In this document: one piece after another, positions 33,622-42,610 of the stretch
Numbering within the stretch: position 1 is the first letter of the stretch
Layout: the number at the start of each line of letters is the position of its first letter
Origin: RUG12461 sp045657665
GTDB lineage: Bacteria > Bacillota > Clostridia > Lachnospirales > Lachnospiraceae
Reading direction: 5' to 3'
Length of the DNA: 64,000 nt
NCBI GenBank assembly: GCA_045657665.1
Contig: JAZOTN010000022.1
Span: forward strand, 25,417-89,416
Translations under genes and position numbers: made by a program
The notes under the pieces: model-generated
Databases searched by the model: none
Told to the model about the DNA's origin: nothing
The model's input: the letters and a program-made list of their open reading frames with translations, nothing else

Positions 33622-36225
33622 ATGGACGACACGATTTTTGACAATATTCATGAGGTAGATCTGAAAAAGACAATGGAATCGTCCTACATCGACTACGCGA
33701 TGAGTGTCATCGCGAGCCGTGCCCTGCCGGATGTGAGGGACGGACTTAAGCCGGTGCAGAGAAGAGTACTTTTTTCCATGAGTGAACTCGGAAATACTCC
33801 GGATAAACCTCACCGGAAATGTGCACGTATCGTCGGTGATACCATGGGTAAATATCACCCCCATGGTGACAGCTCGATCTACGGAGCGCTGGTCAATCTT
33901 GCCCAGGACTGGTCTACGAGATATCCTCTTGTAGATGGCCATGGTAATTTCGGTTCTGTGGACGGAGACGGTGCCGCAGCGATGCGTTATACTGAAGCTC
34001 GACTTTCAAAAGTGTCGATGGAGATGCTTCGCGACATAAATAAGGACACAGTGGAATTCGTTCCGAACTTTGATGAGACGGAAAAAGAACCCTCCGTTCT
34101 TCCATCCCGGATCCCGAATCTGCTTGTGAACGGTACGACCGGAATCGCCGTCGGTATGGCAACGAATATCCCGCCTCACAACCTGAAAGAAGTAAGTGAA
34201 GCGGTTATCCGTATCATTGACGACGAGATCGAAGAAAAAGAAACGGATATGGAAGATCTCATGGAGATCGTAAAAGGACCTGATTTTCCGACCGGTGGTA
34301 TGATCCTCGGTACCAAAGGGATCGAAGAAAGCTATCGTACCGGCCGAGGAAAGATCCGTGTACGTGCCGTGACGGAGATCGAAACCATGGATAACGGGAA
34401 ATCCCGTATCATTGTCACGCAGCTTCCTTATATGGTAAATAAAGCAAGGCTGATCGAAAAGATTGCCGAGCTTCACAGAGATAAGAGAATTGACGGCATT
34501 ACGGATCTCAGGGATGAATCCGACCGCGAGGGTATGCGGATCTGTATAGAACTCCGGCGCGATGTGAACGCCAACGTCGTATTGAACCAGCTTTTCAAGC
34601 ATACCCAGATGCAGGACACTTTCGGCGTGATCATGCTGGCCCTGGTGAACGGGGAACCGAAGATCCTGAATCTATATGAAATGCTCCATTATTACCTCCT
34701 TCACCAGAAGGATGTGATCACCCGGAGAACACGCTATGATCTTAACAAAGCGGAGGAACGCGCTCATATTATTGAAGGTCTCCTTATCGCACTTGACAAT
34801 ATTGATGAAGTGATCAAGATCATCAGAGGCAGCCATACGACCCAGGATGCAAAAAATAACCTGATCGAACGGTTTCATCTGACCGAAGCACAGGCTTCCG
34901 CGATCGTAGAGATGAGACTTCGTGCTCTGACAGGACTCGAAAGAGAGAAGCTGGAAGGTGAATACGCAGATCTTCAGAAAGCGATCGCAGAGTACAAGGC
35001 AATCCTGGCGGATGAGAAAAAGCTTTTGACCGTGATCAAGACAGAACTTTCTGAAATTGCTTTGAAATACGGCGATGAGCGCCGCAGTTCCATCGGTTTT
35101 GATGAACTGGATATTTCGATGGAAGATATGATCCCGGTAACCAATACCGTGATTGCGATGACGAAGCTCGGGTACATCAAGCGCATGAGTCTTGACCATT
35201 TCAGGGCTCAACATCGCGGCGGGCATGGTATCAAGGGAATGGAGACCATCGATGAAGACTATATCGATGAACTGTTGATGACGGTTTCACACAGATATCT
35301 ATTGTTCTTTACAAATCTCGGTCGTGTCTACAGGATCAAGGCATATGAGATCCCGGAAGCGAGCCGTACTTCACGCGGGATCGCGATCGTAAATCTTCTG
35401 CAGCTGCAGCCGGAGGAAAAAATCTCGGCACTGATCCCTGTAGAGAAATATGAAGAAGGACGTTTCCTTTTCATGGCGACAAAGAGCGGTGTCGTAAAGA
35501 AAACACCTCTTAATGATTTCCGGAATATCCGTAAGACCGGACTTGCCGCAATTAATCTGAAGGATAATGACGAGCTGATCGAAGTAAAACTGACGGACGG
35601 AGACCGGGATGTATTTCTTGTGACGAAATACGGACAGTGCATCCGGTTCCATGAAAGGGATGTCAGAAGCACAGGCCGTACATCCATGGGTGTGCGTGGC
35701 ATGAACCTCACAGATCAGGACGAAGTGATCGGCATGCAGCTGGATGTTCAGGGAACATCCCTCATGTTTGTTTCGGAAAAAGGACTCGGAAAATGCACGA
35801 TGATGACGGAATTCAGTGCACAATTCCGTGGAGGAAAGGGAGTCCGCTGCTATAAGATCACGGAAAAAACCGGGAATCTTATCGGCTTTAAAGCGGTGGA
35901 AGAGGATAACGAGGTCATGATCATTACGACAGAGGGTGTGATCATCCGTATTGCCGTGAACGGAACCGCGCTTTCCGGACGGATCACCAGCGGCGTGAAG
36001 CTCATTAATCTGGATGAAGGAGTGACCGTTGCCAGTTTTGCAAAGGTTCGGAAGGATGATGCGATCCTTACTGCGGAAGTACCGGAACTCCCTGATCAGG
36101 AAGAACTGAGAGAATATGATGACGAGTCCGAACGGAAAGAAGCAGAGGATAAGGATGACCAGATCGGTCTTTCCGAGGAAGAGCTTCTGAAGGAGCATGG
36201 AGTCGCGGAAGAAGACGAAGAATGA
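33622..36225 (+). CDS. gyrA: DNA gyrase subunit A
   Basis: This is the 867-residue breakage-reunion subunit. The catalytic Tyr is near residue 123 in AAAMRYTEARL, and the quinolone-resistance region is HPHGDSSIYGALVNLAQDW. The GyrA box is QHRGGHGIKGM (consensus QRRGGKG with a His in place of Lys), which supports gyrase over topoisomerase IV. Six beta-pinwheel repeats follow, then an acidic tail (EEELLKEHGVAEEDEE). The stop overlaps the ATG of fumarase alpha. Confidence 0.98.
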   Translation: MDDTIFDNIHEVDLKKTMESSYIDYAMSVIASRALPDVRDGLKPVQRRVLFSMSELGNTPDKPHRKCARIVGDTMGKYHPHGDSSIYGALVNLAQDWSTRYPLVDGHGNFGSVDGDGAAAMRYTEARLSKVSMEMLRDINKDTVEFVPNFDETEKEPSVLPSRIPNLLVNGTTGIAVGMATNIPPHNLKEVSEAVIRIIDDEIEEKETDMEDLMEIVKGPDFPTGGMILGTKGIEESYRTGRGKIRVRAVTEIETMDNGKSRIIVTQLPYMVNKARLIEKIAELHRDKRIDGITDLRDESDREGMRICIELRRDVNANVVLNQLFKHTQMQDTFGVIMLALVNGEPKILNLYEMLHYYLLHQKDVITRRTRYDLNKAEERAHIIEGLLIALDNIDEVIKIIRGSHTTQDAKNNLIERFHLTEAQASAIVEMRLRALTGLEREKLEGEYADLQKAIAEYKAILADEKKLLTVIKTELSEIALKYGDERRSSIGFDELDISMEDMIPVTNTVIAMTKLGYIKRMSLDHFRAQHRGGHGIKGMETIDEDYIDELLMTVSHRYLLFFTNLGRVYRIKAYEIPEASRTSRGIAIVNLLQLQPEEKISALIPVEKYEEGRFLFMATKSGVVKKTPLNDFRNIRKTGLAAINLKDNDELIEVKLTDGDRDVFLVTKYGQCIRFHERDVRSTGRTSMGVRGMNLTDQDEVIGMQLDVQGTSLMFVSEKGLGKCTMMTEFSAQFRGGKGVRCYKITEKTGNLIGFKAVEEDNEVMIITTEGVIIRIAVNGTALSGRITSGVKLINLDEGVTVASFAKVRKDDAILTAEVPELPDQEELREYDDESERKEAEDKDDQIGLSEEELLKEHGVAEEDEE

Positions 36226-37070
36226 CACTGAGAGAAATACCGGTATCAAAGATCACGGAAGCCATCCGTGAGATGTCGATTAAGTCAAACCATTTTCTGT
36301 CAGACGACATGAAAGAATGTCTAGATTGTGCATTAACGACAGAAGAATCGTCGATTGGAAAAAAGGTATTAAGCCAGCTTCAGGAGAATCTTAAGGTTGC
36401 CGGAGAAGAAATGATCCCGATCTGTCAGGATACCGGGATGGCGATCCTGTTTCTGGAGATCGGCCAGGATGTTCATCTGATCGGCGGGGATCTGACAGAA
36501 GCGGTTAATGAAGGAGTCCGTGAGGGATACCGCGACGGTTATCTTCGTAAATCTGTCGTGCGCGACCCGCTTACGCGGGAAAACACGTTGGACAACACCC
36601 CCGCCATTTTACATACAAAGATCGTTCCTGGAGATCAGGTAAAGATAACTCTTGCACCAAAAGGGTTCGGGAGTGAAAATATGAGCCGGATTTTCATGCT
36701 GAAACCGGCAGACGGAATAGAGGGTGTAAAAAAAGCGGTTATTACCGCTGTATCTGACGCCGGACCGAATGCCTGTCCGCCCATGGTGATCGGGGTCGGT
36801 ATCGGCGGAGATTTTGAAAAGAGCGCGTTACTTGCCAAGTACGCGCTTACGAGAGAAACCGGAAAACCTTCAAACCTTCCGCATATTGCGGAGCTTGAAA
36901 AAGAACTTCTTGCAAAGATCAATCGGCTGGGGGTCGGACCGGGAGGTCTTGGGGGAACGACAACCGCTTTTGCGGTACATATCGAAACTTATGCAACACA
37001 TATTGCCGGACTTCCGGTGGCAGTCAATATTTGTTGCCATGTAAATCGACATTTGACAAGGATTCTTTAG
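36222..37070 (+). CDS. fumA: class I fumarate hydratase, alpha subunit
   Basis: This 282-residue protein is the N-terminal half of the two-subunit, iron-sulfur fumarase/tartrate-dehydratase family. Cysteines for a [4Fe-4S] cluster appear in MIPICQDTGMAI, DAGPNACPPMVIGVG and NICCHVNRH. GPGGLGGTTTAFAVHIETYATH is the conserved late block. The ATG shares bases with the gyrA stop, so its translation is coupled to gyrA. The beta subunit is encoded at 38840, separated by a diguanylate cyclase gene on the other strand. L-tartrate dehydratase activity cannot be excluded from sequence alone. Confidence 0.92.
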   Translation: MTLREIPVSKITEAIREMSIKSNHFLSDDMKECLDCALTTEESSIGKKVLSQLQENLKVAGEEMIPICQDTGMAILFLEIGQDVHLIGGDLTEAVNEGVREGYRDGYLRKSVVRDPLTRENTLDNTPAILHTKIVPGDQVKITLAPKGFGSENMSRIFMLKPADGIEGVKKAVITAVSDAGPNACPPMVIGVGIGGDFEKSALLAKYALTRETGKPSNLPHIAELEKELLAKINRLGVGPGGLGGTTTAFAVHIETYATHIAGLPVAVNICCHVNRHLTRIL

Positions 37071-37081
37071 GGAAATCCCTG

Positions 37082-38644
37082 TTATTCCCCTCTCGTTGCT
37101 TTCATTTCCTTTTTGCGCAGATACATCGCACTGTCAGCTCTCCGGAATACGGAATTGAAGTTGTTATCCTTTTCCTTATCATAAAGAGCATAACCGATCG
37201 CGGCGGAAATGCGCTCCCAGTAGTCCAGATTTTGATTTCTCGAACCTTCCTCGATCTCTTTGTTAAAGGTATCCACAAGCTTTTCGATATTCTGGTAATC
37301 CTGTCCCTTCAGGATCACTGCAAACTCATCACCGCCGATACGGAATACCGGTGAATGTCGGAAAACCTCACAAACAATTGCACAGAGCTGTTTAATGGCG
37401 GCATTTCCTTTGTCATGTCCGTATGTGTCATTGATCCGTTTCAGGTAATTCAGATCGATCATGACAACGCCAAACTGCTCTTCTCCGGCTTCCAGTTCCC
37501 ATTCGATCTTCTGTACTTCTTTGTCGTAGGCGTTTTTATTCCGGATTCCCGTAAGAGCATCTTTATTGGCAAGTTCGCCCATCTCCTCCATTTTTTGCTG
37601 GGTGGATCTGAGATCATTTTTCGTTTTAATCAGGTTTTTCATGTGCTCATCCAGAGTAATGATCATGGTTGCAAACTGCTGTCCGAGCGAAGAAAGCTCA
37701 TCATCTCCCTGAAATTCGCTGGTGATCTCTTCGGCAATAGAAACGTCCTTATTCAGTGAGTATTGGTGGACATCATTTTCAAGGTGTTTTGTACGCGTTA
37801 CAAAGATGCGGTTGATAATGATCAGCATGATGACCATGCTGACGATCAGGATCGCTGCGATCGCAAGAAGCTGGTAGAGCGTATTATAGAGAATGTCATG
37901 GTTTACCGTAGCAACGTCGATCTCGGTTGCAATGATACCGAGGGTCTGACCGTTGATGGTAAGAGGGGTGTAGTATCCGTAGGTATGTCCCCAGGAATTG
38001 TCAAATTCCATATACCCGTTCTGTTTTGTTTTTGAAAACCAGGTATCCCAGAGGATCTTGTATTTCTTTGGATCGTTATAGTATTCATCACCGAGGTAGA
38101 GATACTCATCGCCGTCGACGATCTTCTTCGTTCTTTCCCCGTCGATCATGTAAACAACGTCATAAATATCGGGTTTCATGACAAGGTAGTAACTATAGGG
38201 AATATGAAAAGCTTCTCTGGCGTTTTCAAAGGCGAGCAGCCAATATTCATGAAAATAGATAAAATAAGCTTCTTTGACCTCCGGAGAGAGATCTGCGAAT
38301 TTCACATCCGTACCGAATGCCTGTCCCGGGTATTCTTTCTCATAGAGTTCCCAGAAATGATCGAGAGCAGTCTGATATTCATCAAAATCGTAGGGAATAT
38401 TGACCTCATCAAAATGATCCATGTAGTAGTTCTGATAAGTGATGAAGTCCTCGCCGTCGTTTGCCATCATGATCTCCAGATATTCGCCGATATTCCGGAT
38501 ATTCTGTTCACACTGGCGTTTATAGATATTGAGCTGTGTAAAATAAGTTGTCAGACCGACCACTATCAGGATGATAATGGTAAATGCCAGAAACATGACA
38601 GAAAAATTAAAAAGAAGACCTTTGGTTTTTCTTTTGATTTTCAT
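37082..38644 (-). CDS. membrane-bound diguanylate cyclase
   Basis: This is a 520-residue sensor. The first membrane segment is at about 11-33. An extracytoplasmic domain of about 215 residues, probably a Cache-type sensor, is followed by a second membrane segment (about 253-275). A HAMP-like linker and short coiled coil come next, then the GGDEF domain (about 360-515). It has the substrate loop DALTGIRNKNAYDKE, DLNYLKRINDTYGHDKGN and the active signature RIGGDEFAVIL. It should convert GTP to c-di-GMP in response to an outside signal. It is transcribed toward fumA and splits the two fumarase genes. Confidence 0.92.
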   Translation of the reverse strand: MKIKRKTKGLLFNFSVMFLAFTIIILIVVGLTTYFTQLNIYKRQCEQNIRNIGEYLEIMMANDGEDFITYQNYYMDHFDEVNIPYDFDEYQTALDHFWELYEKEYPGQAFGTDVKFADLSPEVKEAYFIYFHEYWLLAFENAREAFHIPYSYYLVMKPDIYDVVYMIDGERTKKIVDGDEYLYLGDEYYNDPKKYKILWDTWFSKTKQNGYMEFDNSWGHTYGYYTPLTINGQTLGIIATEIDVATVNHDILYNTLYQLLAIAAILIVSMVIMLIIINRIFVTRTKHLENDVHQYSLNKDVSIAEEITSEFQGDDELSSLGQQFATMIITLDEHMKNLIKTKNDLRSTQQKMEEMGELANKDALTGIRNKNAYDKEVQKIEWELEAGEEQFGVVMIDLNYLKRINDTYGHDKGNAAIKQLCAIVCEVFRHSPVFRIGGDEFAVILKGQDYQNIEKLVDTFNKEIEEGSRNQNLDYWERISAAIGYALYDKEKDNNFNSVFRRADSAMYLRKKEMKATRGE

Positions 38645-38839
38645 AACATGTCACTCCACAAAACGATAATGAACGAATAAAACCGCTTGCTATAACGCTA
38701 TTTCTATTATCCGAAATTCAGACTTCGCTGTCAATAAGGGAAACGCTGATGAAAGCGTTTCGATAGGCTTTTTCATCATTGCCCTTCAGAGCTTTATAGA
38801 GTAAAATGAAGCAGGATTGCATTCATGAAGGAGAATCAT

Positions 38840-39394
38840 ATGGATCGAAAGCTCTCTCTCCCGTTGACAAAGGAAACAGTCAAAACTTTATGCTGCGGCG
38901 ATTATGTGTATCTGACCGGAACGATGTATGTTGCGAGGGATGCAGCGCATAAACGTATCAAAGAAGCTCTGGAGAGAGGAGAGGAACCGCCTTTTTCCCT
39001 GAAAGATGAAACGGTCTACTACATGGGACCGTCTCCGGCAAGGGAGGGAAGACCTATCGGTTCCGCCGGCCCGACCACAGCAACCCGGATGGATGCATAT
39101 GCACCAAAGCTTCTGGATCTCGGGCTTTCCGCTATGATCGGAAAAGGGAAGCGCTCCAAAGAGGTGAAAGAGGCAATCGTAAGAAACGGAGCAGTGTATT
39201 TTGCTGCAGTCGGCGGTGCAGGAGCTCTGCTCTCCAAGTGTATCAAGCATTCCGAAGTGATTGCATATGAGGATCTTGATGCCGAGGCAGTGAGAAAGAT
39301 CGAAGTGGAGGATTTTCCCGTGATCGTCGTGATCGATCCGGAGGGAAAAGACCTTTATGAAACGGTACAAAAAGAATGGTGCCGTCTGGACTGA
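38840..39394 (+). CDS. fumB: class I fumarate hydratase, beta subunit
   Basis: This 184-residue protein matches the C-terminal half of class I fumarases. GDYVYLTGTMYVARDAAHKR, GPSPAREGRPIGSAGPTTATRMD and VYFAAVGGAGALLSKC are the family's conserved blocks. ATG 38840 is preceded by GAAGGAG; the ATG at 38825 overlaps that ribosome binding site and is rejected. Together with the alpha subunit at 36222 it should hydrate fumarate to malate. Confidence 0.92.
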   Translation: MDRKLSLPLTKETVKTLCCGDYVYLTGTMYVARDAAHKRIKEALERGEEPPFSLKDETVYYMGPSPAREGRPIGSAGPTTATRMDAYAPKLLDLGLSAMIGKGKRSKEVKEAIVRNGAVYFAAVGGAGALLSKCIKHSEVIAYEDLDAEAVRKIEVEDFPVIVVIDPEGKDLYETVQKEWCRLD

Positions 39395-39433
39395 GTCAGC
39401 AAAGAATAGTGTATTAATAAAGGAGTAAACGAA

Positions 39434-40156
39434 ATGGAAGAATCCATGAAAGATTATGAAAAAGAGCTGGAGGAATCCTATAAGCAGCTGGAACAGGATG
39501 ATGAACCGGCGGTTCTGACTCCGGAAGAAGAGGAGGAACAGAATGCCTGGACGTATCTGAAAGAGCTGAAGGCAGGCGGTGAAACCGTCAAAATGAAGGT
39601 GAAAGAGGCGGTTCCAGCCGGAGTGATCGGAACCGTAGAGGGGATCCGTGCTTTTATCCCGGTTTCAAAGATTACGACAGGTCGCGTGGAAAATACCGAA
39701 GACTGGGTCGGAAAAAGCATCGAAGCAGAGATCATCACGCTGGATAAAGAGAATAAAAAGCTGGTGCTTTCCGGTAGAGCGGTTGCGGAGAAAAAAGAGG
39801 CAGCGGTTAAAGAAGAGAGGCTTAAAGAGATCCATGCAGGCGAGATCGTGGAAGGAGTTGTGGAGACGATCCAGACTTACGGAGCATTTGTAAAGCTTGA
39901 AAACGGACTTACCGGTCTGGTTCATGTTTCCCAGGTGGTTTCGAGAAGGATCAAGACTCCTTTTGAAGTATTAAAAACAGGGCAGAAGGTTCGTGCGAAA
40001 GTGCTTAAGGTGGAAGATGGGAAGATCTCCCTCTCCATGAAGGCGCTGGAAGAGCTCAGCAATCCGGAAGAAGTACCCGTTGATACGGAGAGCTACAGCT
40101 CCAATGAAGAGATCGGAACCTCGCTTGGATCCCTTCTTTCCGGAATCAAGCTGTAG
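39434..40156 (+). CDS. S1-domain RNA-binding protein
   Basis: This is a 240-residue protein with two S1-type OB folds, at about residues 50-115 and 133-205. The second is the clearer: GEIVEGVVETIQTYGAFVKL, then GLTGLVHVSQV, then VLKVEDGKISLSMKA. The N-terminal ~45 residues are very acidic. It is much shorter than ribosomal protein S1 and more like the two- or three-repeat S1 proteins of Firmicutes. AAAGGAG precedes the start. It may bind RNA or ribosomes, but no specific role can be assigned. Confidence 0.85.
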   Translation: MEESMKDYEKELEESYKQLEQDDEPAVLTPEEEEEQNAWTYLKELKAGGETVKMKVKEAVPAGVIGTVEGIRAFIPVSKITTGRVENTEDWVGKSIEAEIITLDKENKKLVLSGRAVAEKKEAAVKEERLKEIHAGEIVEGVVETIQTYGAFVKLENGLTGLVHVSQVVSRRIKTPFEVLKTGQKVRAKVLKVEDGKISLSMKALEELSNPEEVPVDTESYSSNEEIGTSLGSLLSGIKL

Positions 40157-40181
40157 TCAGATCGAAAAAGGGTTTGATACG

Positions 40182-40898
40182 ATGAAGTCTATTTTGATCA
40201 CAAATGATGACGGGATAGAAAAGGACGGTCTGATTAGGCTTGCGGAAGCTGCAAAGGAGTTTGGCGATGTCTGGATCGTTGCGCCGGACAGTCAGCGAAG
40301 CGCTGCTTCTCACAGTATTACGCTGCATGACCCTATAGATGTTTTTCCGCATGATTTTCCGGTTGAGGGAGTGAGGGCCTTTTCCTGCAGCGGAACACCG
40401 GCTGACTGCATTCGTGTGGGAAGTCTCAGTGTCATGCCCCATAAACCGGACGCTGTGATCTCCGGTATCAATTACGGATACAATGTGGCCTCGGATATTC
40501 AGTATTCGGCTACCTGCGGAGCGGCTTTTGAAGGAGCGTTTCAGGGATTCCCGTCAATGGCGCTTTCCGAGAATATGAGTGAATGTCATGAAGTAACGGA
40601 TCTTTATCTGAGAAGAATACTGGAAGAATACCTGTTTTGTCCGCTTGATGGATGGAAGATCATGAACGTCAATTTCCCCGGTTGCATCGCCGCGGAGTGC
40701 AAAGGGATCCTGTATGACAGGAAAGTTTCCCTGGGGATGTTCTATAAAGATCATTATGTGGAAAAAGAACGTCTTCCGGGTGGAGGGATCCGCTACATGG
40801 TGGAAGGGGATTGCAGCCGGGAATGTGAAGATGGCACGGATTTCCGTGCCATCCTGGACAATTATGTTTCTGTGAGTGTGGTTGACAATTTTATTTAA
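40182..40898 (+). CDS. surE: 5'/3'-nucleotidase SurE
   Basis: This 238-residue metal-dependent phosphatase acts on nucleoside monophosphates. The N-terminus MKSILITNDDGIEKDGL contains the metal-binding NDDG. VAPDSQRSAASHSITLH and VISGINYGYNVASDIQYSATCGAAFEG are the other conserved blocks. The ATG at 40182 gives the standard N-terminus; a longer frame upstream lies within the S1 gene. It ends this plus-strand run and is followed by a clear terminator. Confidence 0.94.
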   Translation: MKSILITNDDGIEKDGLIRLAEAAKEFGDVWIVAPDSQRSAASHSITLHDPIDVFPHDFPVEGVRAFSCSGTPADCIRVGSLSVMPHKPDAVISGINYGYNVASDIQYSATCGAAFEGAFQGFPSMALSENMSECHEVTDLYLRRILEEYLFCPLDGWKIMNVNFPGCIAAECKGILYDRKVSLGMFYKDHYVEKERLPGGGIRYMVEGDCSRECEDGTDFRAILDNYVSVSVVDNFI

Positions 40899-40917
40899 GA
40901 GGGGATTGCAAAATAGG

Positions 40918-40980
40918 ATGTTGTATTAGTCACATGGCACGTACGGCTCTGCCGCATTTCGCTAATACAACATTCTTTTT
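40918..40980 (+). terminator. bidirectional terminator between surE and the SpoIIE-type gene
   Basis: ATGTTGTATTAG (40918-40929) and CTAATACAACAT (40962-40973) are perfect complements with a structured 32-base loop, followed by TCTTTTT. It separates two convergent transcription units. Confidence 0.8.
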
Positions 40981-40987
40981 AAATAAA

Positions 40988-42610
40988 TTACTCCACCCCA
41001 TTCGCATCCGGTCCAAAGTAGTGGAATGCCAGCATCGTAATATCATCAAACTGCGGAGCATCTCCGACAAACTTTTCGATATCGGCACGAACTTCTTCCA
41101 GAATCTTTTTCGGTTCGGCATCCTTATTTTTATTCAGTACCTCCAGCATCCGGTCGGTTCCGTAAAGTTCATCATGTGCATCGGTTGCTTCCGGTACACC
41201 ATCTGTGTATACATAAAGCATATCGCCGGGATGGATTTCGAATTCATGCTCTTTGAAACGAATCCCTTCAATCGTTGCCACAGCTGGTGAATGCCTGTAA
41301 ACCTGAAGTTCAAACTCTCCATTCGCCCGCTTAATAACAGGATGTTCATGACCAGCATTCGCGGCAATTCCCTTTCCGGTTGAGATCTGAATGATCGCTA
41401 ACCAGACCGTAACAAAGAGTTCTGCTTCATTTCCTTCGCAGAGCTGCTCATTTGCATAAGCAAGTATCTCGGAAGGAGATCCACCGGTCTGTGCACGGTT
41501 TTTGATGAGCGTTTTCGCAATGACCATAAAAAGTGCAGCAGGAACACCTTTTCCGGAAACGTCTGCCATGACAAGTGCGATATGATCGTCATCTACCAGG
41601 AAGTAGTCATAGAAGTCGCCGCCGACCTCCTTTGCAGGATCCATGGAAGCGTAAAGCGTAAATTCATTACGTCCCGGGAATGCGGGGAAGATACGCGGCA
41701 GCATATCCGCCTGGATCTGTGTCGCGACATTGAGCTCGGCTCCGATCCTTTCTTTTTCTGCCGTTACCTTGGTCAGGTTCTTAATATATTCATTGATATC
41801 CGTCTCCATTTTACGGATGGAACGAGCAAGAATACCGATCTCATACTGGTTTTTCGCAGCTTTCAGCTCACCCTCGCGTTCGGAATGATTCTCTGCGAAT
41901 CGTTCTGCCTCATCAGTGATCTCAATAAGCGGAGAAACCAGGAAGCTCCGCAGGAAGAGCAGATAAAGGATGATCGCTATGCCCATGGTGATCAGCATTG
42001 CGACAACAACGTCACGCACATAAGTATTACGGGCTTCGATCAGAGAAGTCATGGGTTTTTCAACACCGATAATGGCGACAACGTTTCCGCTTGAATCCAT
42101 AACACCGAGACCTGCCGAGGTATGTGCTTCCGTGGCCGTATAGGTGTAGAGATACTGTTCTGCCCGGCCGCCGGTTTCCAGGATGTGTTTGGTATCCTCT
42201 GCGTATTTCGGATCCATATCTGTCGCCGTATAGCCAAGAGGATAGCGGTCAAATCCGGTCCAGGGATTCACGGAATCAAAGATATACGTGGATTCCAGAA
42301 GATTATCCGGCGTGATCTTCGCAACGTAGATATAATTACAGTTCATAGTGACAACAAGATTATCGAGCTGTTTTTCGATCTGATCATATTCCGCATCTTT
42401 TTTGCCGGTATCCAGATACCAGTCCAGCTTATCCGGATTCAGATAAGACCGGACGGTTTCCGCGATCTCATAAGCCGAATCGTTGTACTGCTTTTCGAGA
42501 ACGGCGGTAAATTCTTTGTAACCGATCAGCGATGTGATAAAACCCAGTGCCCCGATCACAATGACAATGGTAACGATCAAAACAGCTGCAAAACTCTTTT
42601 TACGTTTCAT
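40988..42610 (-). CDS. membrane-bound SpoIIE/RsbU-type PP2C phosphatase with sensor domain
   Basis: This is a 540-residue protein. A membrane segment lies at about 8-30, then an extracytoplasmic Cache-like sensor (about 35-195), a second membrane segment (about 198-220) and a HAMP linker. The SpoIIE-type phosphatase domain (about 310-530) has the metal-binding motifs VGGDFYDYFLV, MADVSGKGVPAALFM and late FDDITML. Such enzymes dephosphorylate STAS-domain anti-anti-sigma proteins in partner-switching systems. The ATG overlaps the GH3 gene stop (ATGA). It is the last gene of a three-gene operon whose first gene carries an RsbW-like domain, so the two ends of the operon encode opposing parts of such a switch. 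Confidence 0.9.
   Translation of the reverse strand: MKRKKSFAAVLIVTIVIVIGALGFITSLIGYKEFTAVLEKQYNDSAYEIAETVRSYLNPDKLDWYLDTGKKDAEYDQIEKQLDNLVVTMNCNYIYVAKITPDNLLESTYIFDSVNPWTGFDRYPLGYTATDMDPKYAEDTKHILETGGRAEQYLYTYTATEAHTSAGLGVMDSSGNVVAIIGVEKPMTSLIEARNTYVRDVVVAMLITMGIAIILYLLFLRSFLVSPLIEITDEAERFAENHSEREGELKAAKNQYEIGILARSIRKMETDINEYIKNLTKVTAEKERIGAELNVATQIQADMLPRIFPAFPGRNEFTLYASMDPAKEVGGDFYDYFLVDDDHIALVMADVSGKGVPAALFMVIAKTLIKNRAQTGGSPSEILAYANEQLCEGNEAELFVTVWLAIIQISTGKGIAANAGHEHPVIKRANGEFELQVYRHSPAVATIEGIRFKEHEFEIHPGDMLYVYTDGVPEATDAHDELYGTDRMLEVLNKNKDAEPKKILEEVRADIEKFVGDAPQFDDITMLAFHYFGPDANGVE

Noticed and set aside
36222..37070. Fumarase alpha subunit without partner
   Set aside because: The beta subunit is encoded at 38840-39394, beyond the inserted diguanylate cyclase gene.
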